Shown here in pieces: positions 9,485 through 18,300 of a DNA stretch of 53,311 nucleotides. Every line of letters begins with the position of its first letter. Position 1 is the stretch's first letter. Position numbers and translations under genes: made by a program. The notes under the pieces were generated by a model. It did no database searches, had not been told where the DNA came from, and was given only the letters and a program-made list of their open reading frames with translations. Location of the stretch: contig CAJODT010000009.1 of NCBI GenBank assembly GCA_905233365.1, positions 1 through 53,311 on the forward strand, in the 5' to 3' direction. The DNA is from an uncultured Succiniclasticum sp. GTDB lineage: Bacteria; Bacillota; Negativicutes; Acidaminococcales; Acidaminococcaceae.

Positions 9485-9627
9485 AGATAAGAATTAGCGC
9501 TTGCTAAATCCGTGGTGGCAGGATAAAACCTTGGAATCAGCTGAAAGAAACGGGGTTTTAGCCTGTCGGACGCAAGCAAATGAAAACAGGCTTTTGGGTG
9601 AATTTTTTCTTTTTATTTCACCTTTTT
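9485..9627 (+). ncRNA. Structured leader, candidate riboswitch of unknown class
   Basis: The leader can fold into an outer stem GCTTGC/GCAAGC (9499-9504 with 9572-9577). This encloses a 12-position stem (9519-9530 with 9554-9565, one mismatch) capped by a 23-nt loop containing CAGCTGAAAGAAA. The 3' strand AGCCTGT (9560-9566) can instead pair with ACAGGCT (9586-9592), which is followed by TTTT, so the two folds exclude each other. A further hairpin GGTGAA/TTCACC (9597-9602 with 9617-9622) runs into TTTTT. Promoter, foldable domain, switchable terminator and gene is the layout of a riboswitch. It does not match the TPP, SAM, cobalamin, NiCo, fluoride, manganese or purine consensus as I know them. 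The fold is by eye. Confidence 0.5.
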
Positions 9628-9660
9628 ATTTAATATCTAACTTGGAAAGGAAGGAACTCT

Positions 9661-11289
9661 ATGAAAAAATTATCTAAAAAATCCGCCGCGTTATTGGTAG
9701 CAGGTCTCGTTACCTGTAGTCTGCTGGCCGGTTGCGGCGGCGGCGACAAAAAGCCTGAAGCAGGCAAAGACGGTAAGGCTGCTGCCGGTCCGAAAGTGCT
9801 GACTTTTGGCTGCCAGATGTATGCCGACGGCTCCATCGACCCTTCCATGCAGACCAATACTGCCTGGAACTGCAGCCGCTTTGGCGTTGGCCAGACTCTG
9901 TTCCGCTTTGACGACAATGTAAAACCGATTCCCCAACTGGCGGAATCCGCTACTCCCAGTGACGGTAACAAAACCTGGACTTTCAAACTGAAAAAGGGTA
10001 TTAAGTTCAGTAACGGCGCCGACGTGACCGCTACCAAGGTTAAGGAATATCTGGACTGGATCCGTGGCGACGCCGGAAAGAAAGGCTCCACCAGGCCGCA
10101 ACAGTTCCTGGATTTTGAAGCGGTGGTTACGGCTGACGATGCGGCCGGCACTGTTACCATCAAATCCAAAAAGGCCTATCCGAACATGGCGGCAAGCCTG
10201 GCTGACCCCTCCATGGTTATCCTTGATATTAAGGGATCCAAGGATTTGCGTCATGCTCCTGTCGGCACCGGCCCCTACATGGTTAAGAGCTTCAAGGAAC
10301 AGGTGGGCTATGAGATGGTTGCCAATCCCCATTACTGGAACGGCAAGGCTCCTTATGACGAAGTCAAGATCCTGTTCATGGGCGATGCTTCCGCCAAGGC
10401 GAACGCGCTGCGCGCCGGTCAGATCGACATTGCTGAAAACATCATGAACGTTGCGGACCTGAAAGCCCTGCAGGCAGATAAGAAGTTCACGGTTCAGATT
10501 GCAGCCGGTACCCGTTGCGGTTTCAGCTGGATGAACATGAAGGAAGGCCGTCCGCTGGCTAACAAGGCGCTGCGCCAGGCTGTCCTGAAAGCTATTGACT
10601 ACAAGACTATCTGCAAATCCAACACCATCGGCGGTCTGTACAGCCCTGGCCCGTCTGTCATCCCCAGTTCCCTGGGCTATGGCTTTGACGGCCTGAAGAA
10701 CCCCTATGAATACGATCCGGAAGGCGCCAAGAAGATTCTGGACGAAGCCGGCATTAAAGATACAAACGGCGACGGCATCCGCGAACTGAACGGCCAGAAC
10801 ATCCAACTGCGCTATATCTCCTATGCGAACCGCCTGCTGAACGACTTCTCCGATGCGCACACCCAGTACCTGAAAGCCGTAGGCATCGGCGTAAAGAGCG
10901 AGTACGGCAGTTCTGACGACCAGTGGAAAAAACTGGTTGCCGGTGAGTACGACTTTAACAACAATAACTGGAACGCTATGATCGCCGGAGCTCCGACGGT
11001 TTATATGGGCAACTGGTATAGCAAGGCCGAGGCTAATTACTGTGGCTTTAAGAATGCTGATTATGATAAGGCCTATGAAGAACTGCTGAACACCATGGAT
11101 ACAAAACGTTATGCTGAGCTGATGGTTAAGCTGCAGCAGATCCTGATTGACGAAGCTGGAGTCCTGGTAGACGGTTACTACAACAGCTGCCTCATTTTCA
11201 ACAATGACAAAGTTGGTTCTGCCCATATGTATCCGCTGGATTACTATTGGGTTACCGACGAAATTAAACCGGCTGGCGCGAAGAAGTAA
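9661..11289 (+). CDS. Solute-binding lipoprotein of a nickel/peptide ABC importer (NikA/DppA type)
   Basis: This 542-residue protein captures the substrate outside the cytoplasmic membrane for the importer encoded next to it. It has a lipoprotein signal peptide with lipobox LLAGC (Cys25), then a family 5 solute-binding fold: GQTLFRFDDNVKPIPQLAES, FKLKKGIKFSNG, GTGPYMVKSF and NKALRQAVLKAIDY are typical segments. The family covers dipeptides, oligopeptides and nickel or nickel-metallophore complexes. The sequence alone does not separate these. The ribosome site is GGAAAGGAAGG. A perfect hairpin follows the gene, so its mRNA may be more abundant than the permease part. Confidence 0.85.
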   Translation: MKKLSKKSAALLVAGLVTCSLLAGCGGGDKKPEAGKDGKAAAGPKVLTFGCQMYADGSIDPSMQTNTAWNCSRFGVGQTLFRFDDNVKPIPQLAESATPSDGNKTWTFKLKKGIKFSNGADVTATKVKEYLDWIRGDAGKKGSTRPQQFLDFEAVVTADDAAGTVTIKSKKAYPNMAASLADPSMVILDIKGSKDLRHAPVGTGPYMVKSFKEQVGYEMVANPHYWNGKAPYDEVKILFMGDASAKANALRAGQIDIAENIMNVADLKALQADKKFTVQIAAGTRCGFSWMNMKEGRPLANKALRQAVLKAIDYKTICKSNTIGGLYSPGPSVIPSSLGYGFDGLKNPYEYDPEGAKKILDEAGIKDTNGDGIRELNGQNIQLRYISYANRLLNDFSDAHTQYLKAVGIGVKSEYGSSDDQWKKLVAGEYDFNNNNWNAMIAGAPTVYMGNWYSKAEANYCGFKNADYDKAYEELLNTMDTKRYAELMVKLQQILIDEAGVLVDGYYNSCLIFNNDKVGSAHMYPLDYYWVTDEIKPAGAKK

Positions 11290-11324
11290 GAACAAAGTCC
11301 GCTTAAATACGGCTTAAAATGCAA

Positions 11325-11360
11325 ACACAAAGGATACGGCATTGGCCGTATCCTTTGTGT
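11325..11360 (+). terminator. Intra-operon hairpin after the binding-protein gene
   Basis: A perfect 16-bp stem (11325-11340 with 11345-11360) with loop ATTG stands between the binding protein and the permease genes. It is followed by AAAAATTTTT, so the U tract is offset. It probably works as a partial terminator or a 3'-end stabiliser that raises the level of the binding protein. Confidence 0.6.
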
Positions 11361-11413
11361 AAAAATTTTTCCGGGTGTTTCCGGGAAGACTCCTATGATG
11401 AGGAGAGAATACA

Positions 11414-12352
11414 ATGAATAAGAACCAGATAATGTCAAGACTGCTGCAAATGCTGATCGTACTGATTGGCATCAGCTTTCTGACCTTTTTACTAACCTAT
11501 CTGTCGCCAGGCGATCCGGCCCGTAACCTGTTCACCGCAAGCGGCATCATACCTACTCCGGAAATGGTTGAAGAGGCCCGGGTAAAGCTGGGTCTGAATA
11601 AGCCGTTTTTTACCCAGTACAAGGACTGGATCCTGAACTGTCTGCAGGGTAATTTCGGAGAATCCTTCATGTTGCACAAACCGGTCGCGGAGCTGCTGAT
11701 GAGCCGCCTGTGGCCTACCCTGAAGCTGACACTGGCTTCTACCGTACTTATGCTTGTCTTTGCAGTGCCCCTGGGTGTAATTTCAGCTGTAAATCATAAC
11801 AAACCCATCGATTATTTTGTGCGTGCGATTACCTTTTTCGGCGTATCCATCCCGAACTTCTGGCTGGGCCTGATGCTGATCTTGGTTTTCTGTGTAAAGC
11901 TGGGGCTCCTGCCGGTGGTTTCCTCCGCCGGTGACTTTAAGTCGCTGATCCTTCCCGCGGTGACGCTGGCCGTTGCCATGACGGCAAAGTACACCCGTCA
12001 GGTCCGTACGGCGGTGCTGGAGGAGTTGCATTCTGATTACGTGATTGGCGCCCGGGCCCGTGGCGTTTCGGAAAGCAAGATCCTGTGGGGCAACGTGCTT
12101 CCCAACTCCCTGCTGCCGCTGATTACCATGCTGGGCCTGTCCATCGGTTCCCTGCTGGGTGGCACCAGCGTAGTGGAGATTATCTTTTCCTATCCGGGGC
12201 TGGGCAACCTTGCGGTGTCTGCCATCACGTCCAGCGATTATTTCCTGGTCCAGGGCTATGTACTTTGGGTTGCTATCATCTATATGATGATCAACCTGAT
12301 CGTAGATATCTCCTACAATTATGTGGATCCCCGCATGCGGTTGAGGAGGTAA
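11414..12352 (+). CDS. ABC importer permease, NikB/DppB type
   Basis: First membrane subunit of the importer, 312 residues, ATG 11414 behind GAGGAGAG. About six membrane helices are visible, starting at LLQMLIVLIGISFLTFLL. The long extracytoplasmic loop after helix 1 carries PGDPARN and GLNKPFFTQY, typical for this subunit. The EAA loop that contacts the ATPase is at about residues 205-235 (GARARGVSESKILWGNVLPN). It pairs with the next permease to form the translocation pore. Confidence 0.9.
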   Translation: MNKNQIMSRLLQMLIVLIGISFLTFLLTYLSPGDPARNLFTASGIIPTPEMVEEARVKLGLNKPFFTQYKDWILNCLQGNFGESFMLHKPVAELLMSRLWPTLKLTLASTVLMLVFAVPLGVISAVNHNKPIDYFVRAITFFGVSIPNFWLGLMLILVFCVKLGLLPVVSSAGDFKSLILPAVTLAVAMTAKYTRQVRTAVLEELHSDYVIGARARGVSESKILWGNVLPNSLLPLITMLGLSIGSLLGGTSVVEIIFSYPGLGNLAVSAITSSDYFLVQGYVLWVAIIYMMINLIVDISYNYVDPRMRLRR

Positions 12353-12356
12353 GCGT

Positions 12357-13187
12357 ATGGATAAGAAAAAGAATAAATTTCTGAGTAATAAAGGCTTTGT
12401 CCTTTTCGGTATATTGGCGCTTATCATTATACTGATCGCCATCTTTGCCCCGGTACTTGCCCATGGCATAGATCCCACAGCCGGTAGCCTGGCTGACGCG
12501 ATTATGCCGCCGGACGCAAAACATATTTTCGGTACGGATAAAATGGGCCGGGACATTTATGCCCGTGTACTGTATGGCGCCCGTACTTCGTTAGTATCCA
12601 CGTTTATTCTGGTTGCTGTTATTTTTGTGGTCGGAACTGCCCTGGGCGTGCTCTCCGGCTATTTCGGCGGCTGGGTAGATGCAGTCATCATGCGTCTCGC
12701 TGATATGATGATCGCTTTCCCGGGCCTGGTACTGGCCATTGCCGTAGCCGGTATGCTGGGCGCCAGCATGCGTAACGCGATTATCGCCATCGCGCTGGTG
12801 ACGTGGCCCAAGTATGCGCGTATGGCCCGTTCCCTGGTACTGAAGATCCGTCACACGGATTACGTGTACGCGGCTATCGTAACCGGTTCCGGCACCTGGC
12901 GTATGCTGTGGAAATATATGCTGCCAAATACCATTACCACGCTGGTCATCACGGCGGCTACGGATATCGGTAGTATGACAATGGAACTTGCGGCGCTGTC
13001 TTTCCTGGGCTTTGGCGCCCAGCCGCCGACGCCGGAATGGGGCTCCATGCTGAACGAGGGCCGCGACTTTATGCAGTCGGCGCCCTGGATGATGTTGTAT
13101 CCCGGTCTGGCTATCTTTATTACGGTGGTGGTCTTCAATATGCTGGGCGATAATCTCCGGGATATTCTGGATCCGCGGGAAGAGTAA
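12357..13187 (+). CDS. ABC importer permease, NikC/DppC type
   Basis: Second membrane subunit, 276 residues, starting 4 bp after the first permease behind AGGAGG. The N-terminal helix LFGILALIIILIAIFAP and the motif HIFGTDKMGRDIYARVLYGA are hallmarks of the DppC/NikC/OppC family. The EAA loop lies near YVYAAIVTGSGTWRMLWKYM, and SFLGFGAQPPTPEWG near the C-terminus is also family-typical. It acts with the NikB-like subunit and the two ATPases. Confidence 0.9.
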   Translation: MDKKKNKFLSNKGFVLFGILALIIILIAIFAPVLAHGIDPTAGSLADAIMPPDAKHIFGTDKMGRDIYARVLYGARTSLVSTFILVAVIFVVGTALGVLSGYFGGWVDAVIMRLADMMIAFPGLVLAIAVAGMLGASMRNAIIAIALVTWPKYARMARSLVLKIRHTDYVYAAIVTGSGTWRMLWKYMLPNTITTLVITAATDIGSMTMELAALSFLGFGAQPPTPEWGSMLNEGRDFMQSAPWMMLYPGLAIFITVVVFNMLGDNLRDILDPREE

Positions 13188-13199
13188 GGGGGGAATATC

Positions 13200-13988
13200 A
13201 TGTCATTATTAGAAATCCAGAACGTAGATATTTCCTATGGTAAAAACCTTACGGTTAAAAATTGCAGCATGAACCTGGAAAAAGGTGAGATTTGCAGTAT
13301 CGTCGGCGAGTCCGGCAGCGGCAAAACCACCGTGATCCGTGCGGTCATGGGGCTGCTTCCCGGTGCGGGCAGAGTTTCCGCCGGTAACATTACCTATGAC
13401 GGAATTGATTTGTTGAAACTGACGCACAAAGAGTGGCGCAAGCTGCGGGGTCATGACGTGTCCATGATTTTCCAGGACAGCGGCGCTATGATGAACCAGA
13501 CCCGCCTGATCGGCGACAGTTATGTGGAATATATCCTGACCCACGAGGACATCTCCAAGAAAGATGCCTGGGCGAAGGGCGTGGAAATGATCGAGCGGAT
13601 GCGTCTGCCGGACGGAGACCGCGTGATGCGTTCTTATCCGTTCCAACTTTCCGGCGGTCAGCGTCAGCGCGTGGGCATTGCCATGGGCATGACCTACCAG
13701 CCCAAACTCTTGCTGGCTGATGAACCGACTTCGGCCCTGGACGTGACGACCCAGGCACAGATTGTCCGTCAGTTTATGGAGCTTCGGGACGAATACGGTA
13801 CCAGTATTATCATTGTAACCCATAATCTGGGTGTTGCGGCCTATATGGGAGACAAGATCGTGGTTATGAAACGCGGTGAGGTTGTAGACCAGGGCCAGCG
13901 CGAGTATATACTCCACAAGTCCACCAATCCGTATACCAAGCTGCTGCTGGATGCGGTACCGACGTTAGGAGGTAAGCGCTATGTTTGA
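13200..13988 (+). CDS. ABC importer ATPase, NikD/DppD type
   Basis: First ATPase of the importer, 262 residues, ATG 13200 behind GGGGGGA. Walker A GESGSGKTT, Q-loop MIFQDSGAMM, signature LSGGQRQRVG, Walker B LLLADEPTSALD and H-loop VTHNL are complete. It lacks the Cys-rich C-terminal extension often seen in DppD. The last 8 bp overlap the next ATPase gene, which points to coupled translation and a heterodimeric motor. Confidence 0.92.
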   Translation: MSLLEIQNVDISYGKNLTVKNCSMNLEKGEICSIVGESGSGKTTVIRAVMGLLPGAGRVSAGNITYDGIDLLKLTHKEWRKLRGHDVSMIFQDSGAMMNQTRLIGDSYVEYILTHEDISKKDAWAKGVEMIERMRLPDGDRVMRSYPFQLSGGQRQRVGIAMGMTYQPKLLLADEPTSALDVTTQAQIVRQFMELRDEYGTSIIIVTHNLGVAAYMGDKIVVMKRGEVVDQGQREYILHKSTNPYTKLLLDAVPTLGGKRYV

Positions 13989-14931
13989 TGAAAAAGATCT
14001 GCTGATTGACGCGCGTCATGTGACCCGCCGTTTTCCGACTAACGACGGCCGCCTGCTTACCGCCTGTGATGATATCAATTTGAAATTTTATAAAGGAAAG
14101 ACCCTGGGCCTGGTCGGCGAGTCCGGCTGTGGCAAGAGTACTTTCATGCGTTTCCTGGTATGGCTTGATTACCCCACAGAAGGCGAGATCTTCTTCCACG
14201 GGAAAGATATCACGAAAATGAAAGGCGCGGAGCTTCACGAAAACCGCCAGCATATCCAGATGGTTTTCCAGGATCCGTCCACCTCGTTTAATCCCAAGAT
14301 GAAGATTAAGGAGATCGTCTGCGAGCCTCTGTTGAACTTTAACCGCATTAAACCGTCTGAAATGGACGCTAAGGCAAGGGAACTCCTGGAACTGGTAGAG
14401 CTTCCCGGTGATTTTGCGGACCGGTATCCGCATAACATGTCCGGCGGTCAGCGGCAGCGCGTGGCCATCGCCAGGGCTATTGCCCTGGAGCCGGAGTTCA
14501 TCGTTATGGACGAAGCAACCAGCGCACTGGACGTTTCTGTGCAGAAAACGGTCATCGAGCTCATCACCCGCCTGCAACGGGAGAAGAACATTACCATCGG
14601 TTTCATCTGTCACGATCTGGGCCTGATTGAATCCTTTGCCCATCAGGTGGCGGTTATGTACCTTGGGAATATAGTTGAAGTTATGCCGGGCGAAGGGCTG
14701 TCAGATGTATGCTGCCATCCCTATTCAAGGGCATTGCTGGCCTCTGTCTTTGATACCAAGATGGACTTTACCAAGAAGATTGAGAATATCAAGGGCGAAC
14801 CGCCCAGTCCGCTGGATCTGGGCTGTCCCTTCAGCAACCGTTGCCCCAACTGCACGGAACGCTGTATGCAGGAAAAGCCGAAACTGAAGGAAATAGGACC
14901 GGGCCACGAAGTCGCCTGCCATCTCTTCTGA
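13981..14931 (+). CDS. ABC importer ATPase, NikE/DppF type
   Basis: Second ATPase, 316 residues. Walker A GESGCGKST, signature MSGGQRQRVA, Walker B FIVMDEATSALD (Ala in place of the usual Pro) and H-loop ICHDL are present. The C-terminal oligopeptide/dipeptide domain, about residues 235-316, carries the CPFSNRCPNCTERC cluster. In related ATPases such Cys clusters can hold an iron-sulfur centre; whether this one does is unknown. It is the last gene of the operon and is followed by a terminator. Confidence 0.92.
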   Translation: MFDEKDLLIDARHVTRRFPTNDGRLLTACDDINLKFYKGKTLGLVGESGCGKSTFMRFLVWLDYPTEGEIFFHGKDITKMKGAELHENRQHIQMVFQDPSTSFNPKMKIKEIVCEPLLNFNRIKPSEMDAKARELLELVELPGDFADRYPHNMSGGQRQRVAIARAIALEPEFIVMDEATSALDVSVQKTVIELITRLQREKNITIGFICHDLGLIESFAHQVAVMYLGNIVEVMPGEGLSDVCCHPYSRALLASVFDTKMDFTKKIENIKGEPPSPLDLGCPFSNRCPNCTERCMQEKPKLKEIGPGHEVACHLF

Positions 14932-14977
14932 TGCTAAACAGGGTCAGGCAAGCCGCGTAGCGGTGAAACAGTAACTT

Positions 14978-15016
14978 AACACAGGCGCTGTAAAAGGAAT
15001 GGCGCCTGTGTTTTTT
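14978..15016 (+). terminator. Terminator of the ABC importer operon
   Basis: An 11-bp stem (14978-14988 with 15002-15012, AACACAGGCGC) is followed by TTTTTT. Confidence 0.88.
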
Positions 15017-15168
15017 AAAATAACGGTAGAGTAAAGCGCGGACAGACGCAATGACAATAGGAAAAAACATATGAATTCCGCAAGACTGTCTGGAACAATC
15101 AATAATATTGTAACATTTGAAACAAATGAGGTTGAAATTTGTGAAGCAATTGTGAAATAGAGAGAAAT

Positions 15169-15199
15169 AACATATGAACAATTGCTCATATGTTATAAT
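15169..15199 (+). promoter_or_regulatory. ArsR/SmtB-type operator overlapping the -10 of the metal ATPase
   Basis: A 26-bp inverted repeat (15169-15194) centred on CAATTG has arms AACATATGA/TCATATGTT with one internal mismatch pair (A against C). This is the 12-2-12 shape bound by zinc/cadmium-sensing ArsR/SmtB repressors. It runs into TATAAT at 15194-15199, so bound protein would block RNA polymerase. A half-site AACATATGAA lies near 15067, and a smaller repeat CATTTG-AAA-CAAATG lies at 15114-15128. No ArsR-family gene is in the window. Confidence 0.7.
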
Positions 15200-15340
15200 A
15201 TAGACGATTCAAAAGAGAATCCTTATTAAATAACTGTTGAACCTTATCCCGAAAGGGATATCAGGGCCTGGGAACTGTGAAACAGAAACGGAATAAGTTC
15301 CCCGCGCCCGGAGCTCAGGCGCAAGGAAAGGTGACAAAAT
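15200..15340 (+). promoter_or_regulatory. Long structured 5' leader of the metal ATPase mRNA
   Basis: About 135 nt lie between the expected start of transcription and the ATG. A stem TATCCC-GAAA-GGGATA lies near 15247-15262, and GGGAAC can pair with GTTCCC further on. GCGCC/GGCGC forms another short stem just before the AAGGAAAGGTG ribosome site. There is no reading frame of note. It may tune translation; no known riboswitch was recognised. Confidence 0.4.
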
Positions 15341-18300
15341 ATGGAAAACGAAATGAAAGACCTGGAAGAGATCCGTAGCAGCGCGGAGGATGCTGCAATC
15401 CGTACTTTCTCGAAAGGAAGCGGCGTTATGCAGCACGAAGACGCGATTGAGGAGAACGCCGTCAAAGGGATCGTAGAGCAGCATGCTCACGAACATGTTC
15501 ACGACCACGATCATGTGCCGCCCCATTCCCATGGGGAAGGCGTGGCCCACGACCACGACCACGGACATGATCACGACCACGGGCATGACCATGACCACGA
15601 CCACGGACACGACCACGACCACGGACATGACCACGACCATGGACACGACCACGACCACGGACATGACCACGATCACGGGCATGATCACGACCACGGGCAT
15701 GACCATGACCACGGGCATGGCAGCTGCGGCTGCGATGACTGCGCGACCCATGACCATAGCGAACATGAGCTGGTGCACCACAATGCGGCGTACACACACG
15801 CAGTGCATCTTGCAGGTCATCCCGATGAATGCGGCTGCGAAGCCTGCAATTCCCATGAAGAATACTGCGATTTCTGCGGCGAAAGCCTGGCGCACTGCAA
15901 ATGCCGGATGCCGGACGCTGACGACGTGAAACGCGTTTACAGCCTCATCAATCTGGACTGCCCCATCTGCGCGTCCAAGATCGAACATAAAATCAAATCC
16001 CTGCCGGGGGTATCCTACGCGACGGTAAGCTTCGGCACCAAGCAGCTCCGGGTTTCGGCCAAGAACCCGGACGCAATGCTGCCGGTATTCCAGGAAATCT
16101 GCCGTTCGTTCCTGTCCTACGTAACCGTAGTGCCCAGGGAAGAAGGACCGGGCCAGTCCGATAAATTCCGTACCTACAACGTGGCCGGACTGGACTGCGC
16201 AGCCTGCTCCATCAAAGTACAGGATGCCATCGCTGCCATTCCCGGCGTGAAGATGGCTACGCTGGTTTACGAAACCGGCCAGCTGCGGGTAACCGCCGAC
16301 AACTACGACGACCTGCTGGCCAAAATGCAGACTGCTGCGGCCAAGGCCGAGGACGGCGTGACCATTACGGAACGTGTCCGTGCCAAGGCCGAGAAAAAAT
16401 ACCGCACCTACAAAGTGGATGGCCTGGATTGCGCGGCCTGCTCCGTGAAGGTGCAGGACGCCATCGCGGCCCTGCCGATTGTGGATGAAGCGATCCTGGT
16501 TTACGAAACCGGTCAGCTCCGGGTCAGCGCCCGCAGCTATGACGGCCTCCTGCCGCTGATGCAGGCGGCTGCTGATAAAGCGGAAGAGGGCGTCACCATT
16601 ACCGAGAAGGAACAGTTCGGCGCCGCGAAATTCCGCACCTACGATGTGCAGGGCCTGGACTGCGCGGCCTGCGCTACCAAAGTGGAAGACGCCATCAAAG
16701 CCATGCCGGAAGTGGAAGACGCAGTGCTGGTCTACGCGACCGGCCAGTTGCGCGTTACCGCCCGCAGCTACGACGGCCTCACCGCCAAGATGCAGGCTGT
16801 TACCAATAAAGTGGAAGACGGCGTGACCATCGTGGAACGGGAAGACAACACGCCTGTTCCCGACCGCAAAGCCAAAAAGAAGAAATCCTTCCTCAGCGAA
16901 AACTCGCGGGAATTGTTTGAACTGGTGGTAGGCGGTGCCATCTTCATTGTGACTGAATGGCTGGAGCTGGTTCCCCACGAATACCATCATATTGCACTGG
17001 TGATCGCCTATATCATCCTGGGCTGGAAGATCGTGCTTACCGCCCTGAAGAACATCACCAAAGGCGAATTCTTTGACGAAAACTTCCTGATGACTGTGGC
17101 CACCTTAGGCGCTTTTGCCGTGGAGGCCTGGGAAGAAGCAGTCGGCGTTATCTTCTTCTACCGGGTAGGCGAATGGTTCCAGGACCGTGCCGCCGACCGG
17201 AGCCGCGATCAGATCATGGACGCGGTGGATATGCGTCCGGAAGTGGTCAACCTGCTGGTGGGTGATGACGTGAAGGTGATTCCTTCCGCGGAAGCCCGGG
17301 TAGGGGATATCCTGCTGGTCCGCGTCGGCGACCGTATCCCCCTGGACGGCGTGGTCATCGAAGGCGAAAGCCTGCTGGATACGTCACCTGTTACCGGCGA
17401 ACCCGTACCGGTACGCAAGGGCTACGGCGACGAAGTCCTGTCCGGCTGCGTGAACACCTCCGGCATGCTGAAGATCCGCGTGGAAAAAGAACTGCAGGAA
17501 TCCATGGTCACCAAGATTCTGGACTCTGTGGAAAACGCAGCGGCCAACAAGCCGTATATTGACAAGTTCATCACCCGTTTCGCACGGGTCTATACTCCTA
17601 TCGTAGTAGCGGCGGCCATCCTGGTTGCTGTCATACCCTCCCTGGTTACCGGCGATTGGCACAAATGGATTTACACCGCCCTGACCTTCCTGGTCATCAG
17701 CTGCCCCTGCGCCCTTGTGCTGAGCGTGCCCCTGTCCTTCTTCGCGGGCATCGGCGCCGGTTCCAAGCTGGGCATCCTGTTTAAGGGCGGCAATGCGCTG
17801 GAAATGCTGAAAAATGTAGCCGCGGTGGTTATGGATAAGACCGGCACGGTCACCAAAGGCAACTTTGTGCTGCAGAAAGTAAATGCCTCCGGTGTGGCCC
17901 CGGAAGATGAAGTTTTACAGCTTACCGCCGGCGCGGAACAGGTTTCCACCCATCCTATCGCGGTAAGTATTGTAACCGCAGCCAAAGAAAAGAATATGGA
18001 ACTGCGCCGTCCGGACCGGTTTGAAGAAATCGCCGGCCATGGCCTGGTAGCCTACAACGGCAACGACGTCCTGCTGATAGGCAACACCAAGCTGATGGAT
18101 CTTTATAAAATCAACTACAGCGGTTCTTACCAGCCTGCCGAATACGGCAGTGAAGTGCTGGTAGCCAAAAACGGGACCTACCTGGGCAGCCTGCTCATCA
18201 ACGATACCCTGAAAGACGACGCCAAACAGGCTGTGGCCGACCTGACAAAACAGGGCCTGACCACGGTTATGCTTACCGGCGACGCCCGGCGGGAAGCGGA

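Noticed and set aside
9497-9577. Leader of the ABC importer as a classic cobalamin riboswitch
   Set aside because: It is only about 80 nt and lacks a clear B12 box and the GCCACTG element; the resemblance is limited to a loop.
13200-14931. Firm naming of the importer as nikABCDE
   Set aside because: Nickel, peptide and metallophore importers cannot be told apart from these motifs alone.
15545-15722. Tandem repeats as a possible CRISPR array
   Set aside because: Units are 18 bp with no unique spacers and stay in one coding frame.
15209-16990. A 593-codon frame on the minus strand across the His-rich pump gene
   Set aside because: It is the mirror of the GHDHDH repeat and GC-rich codons; it has no recognisable domain and the plus-strand ATPase is certain.
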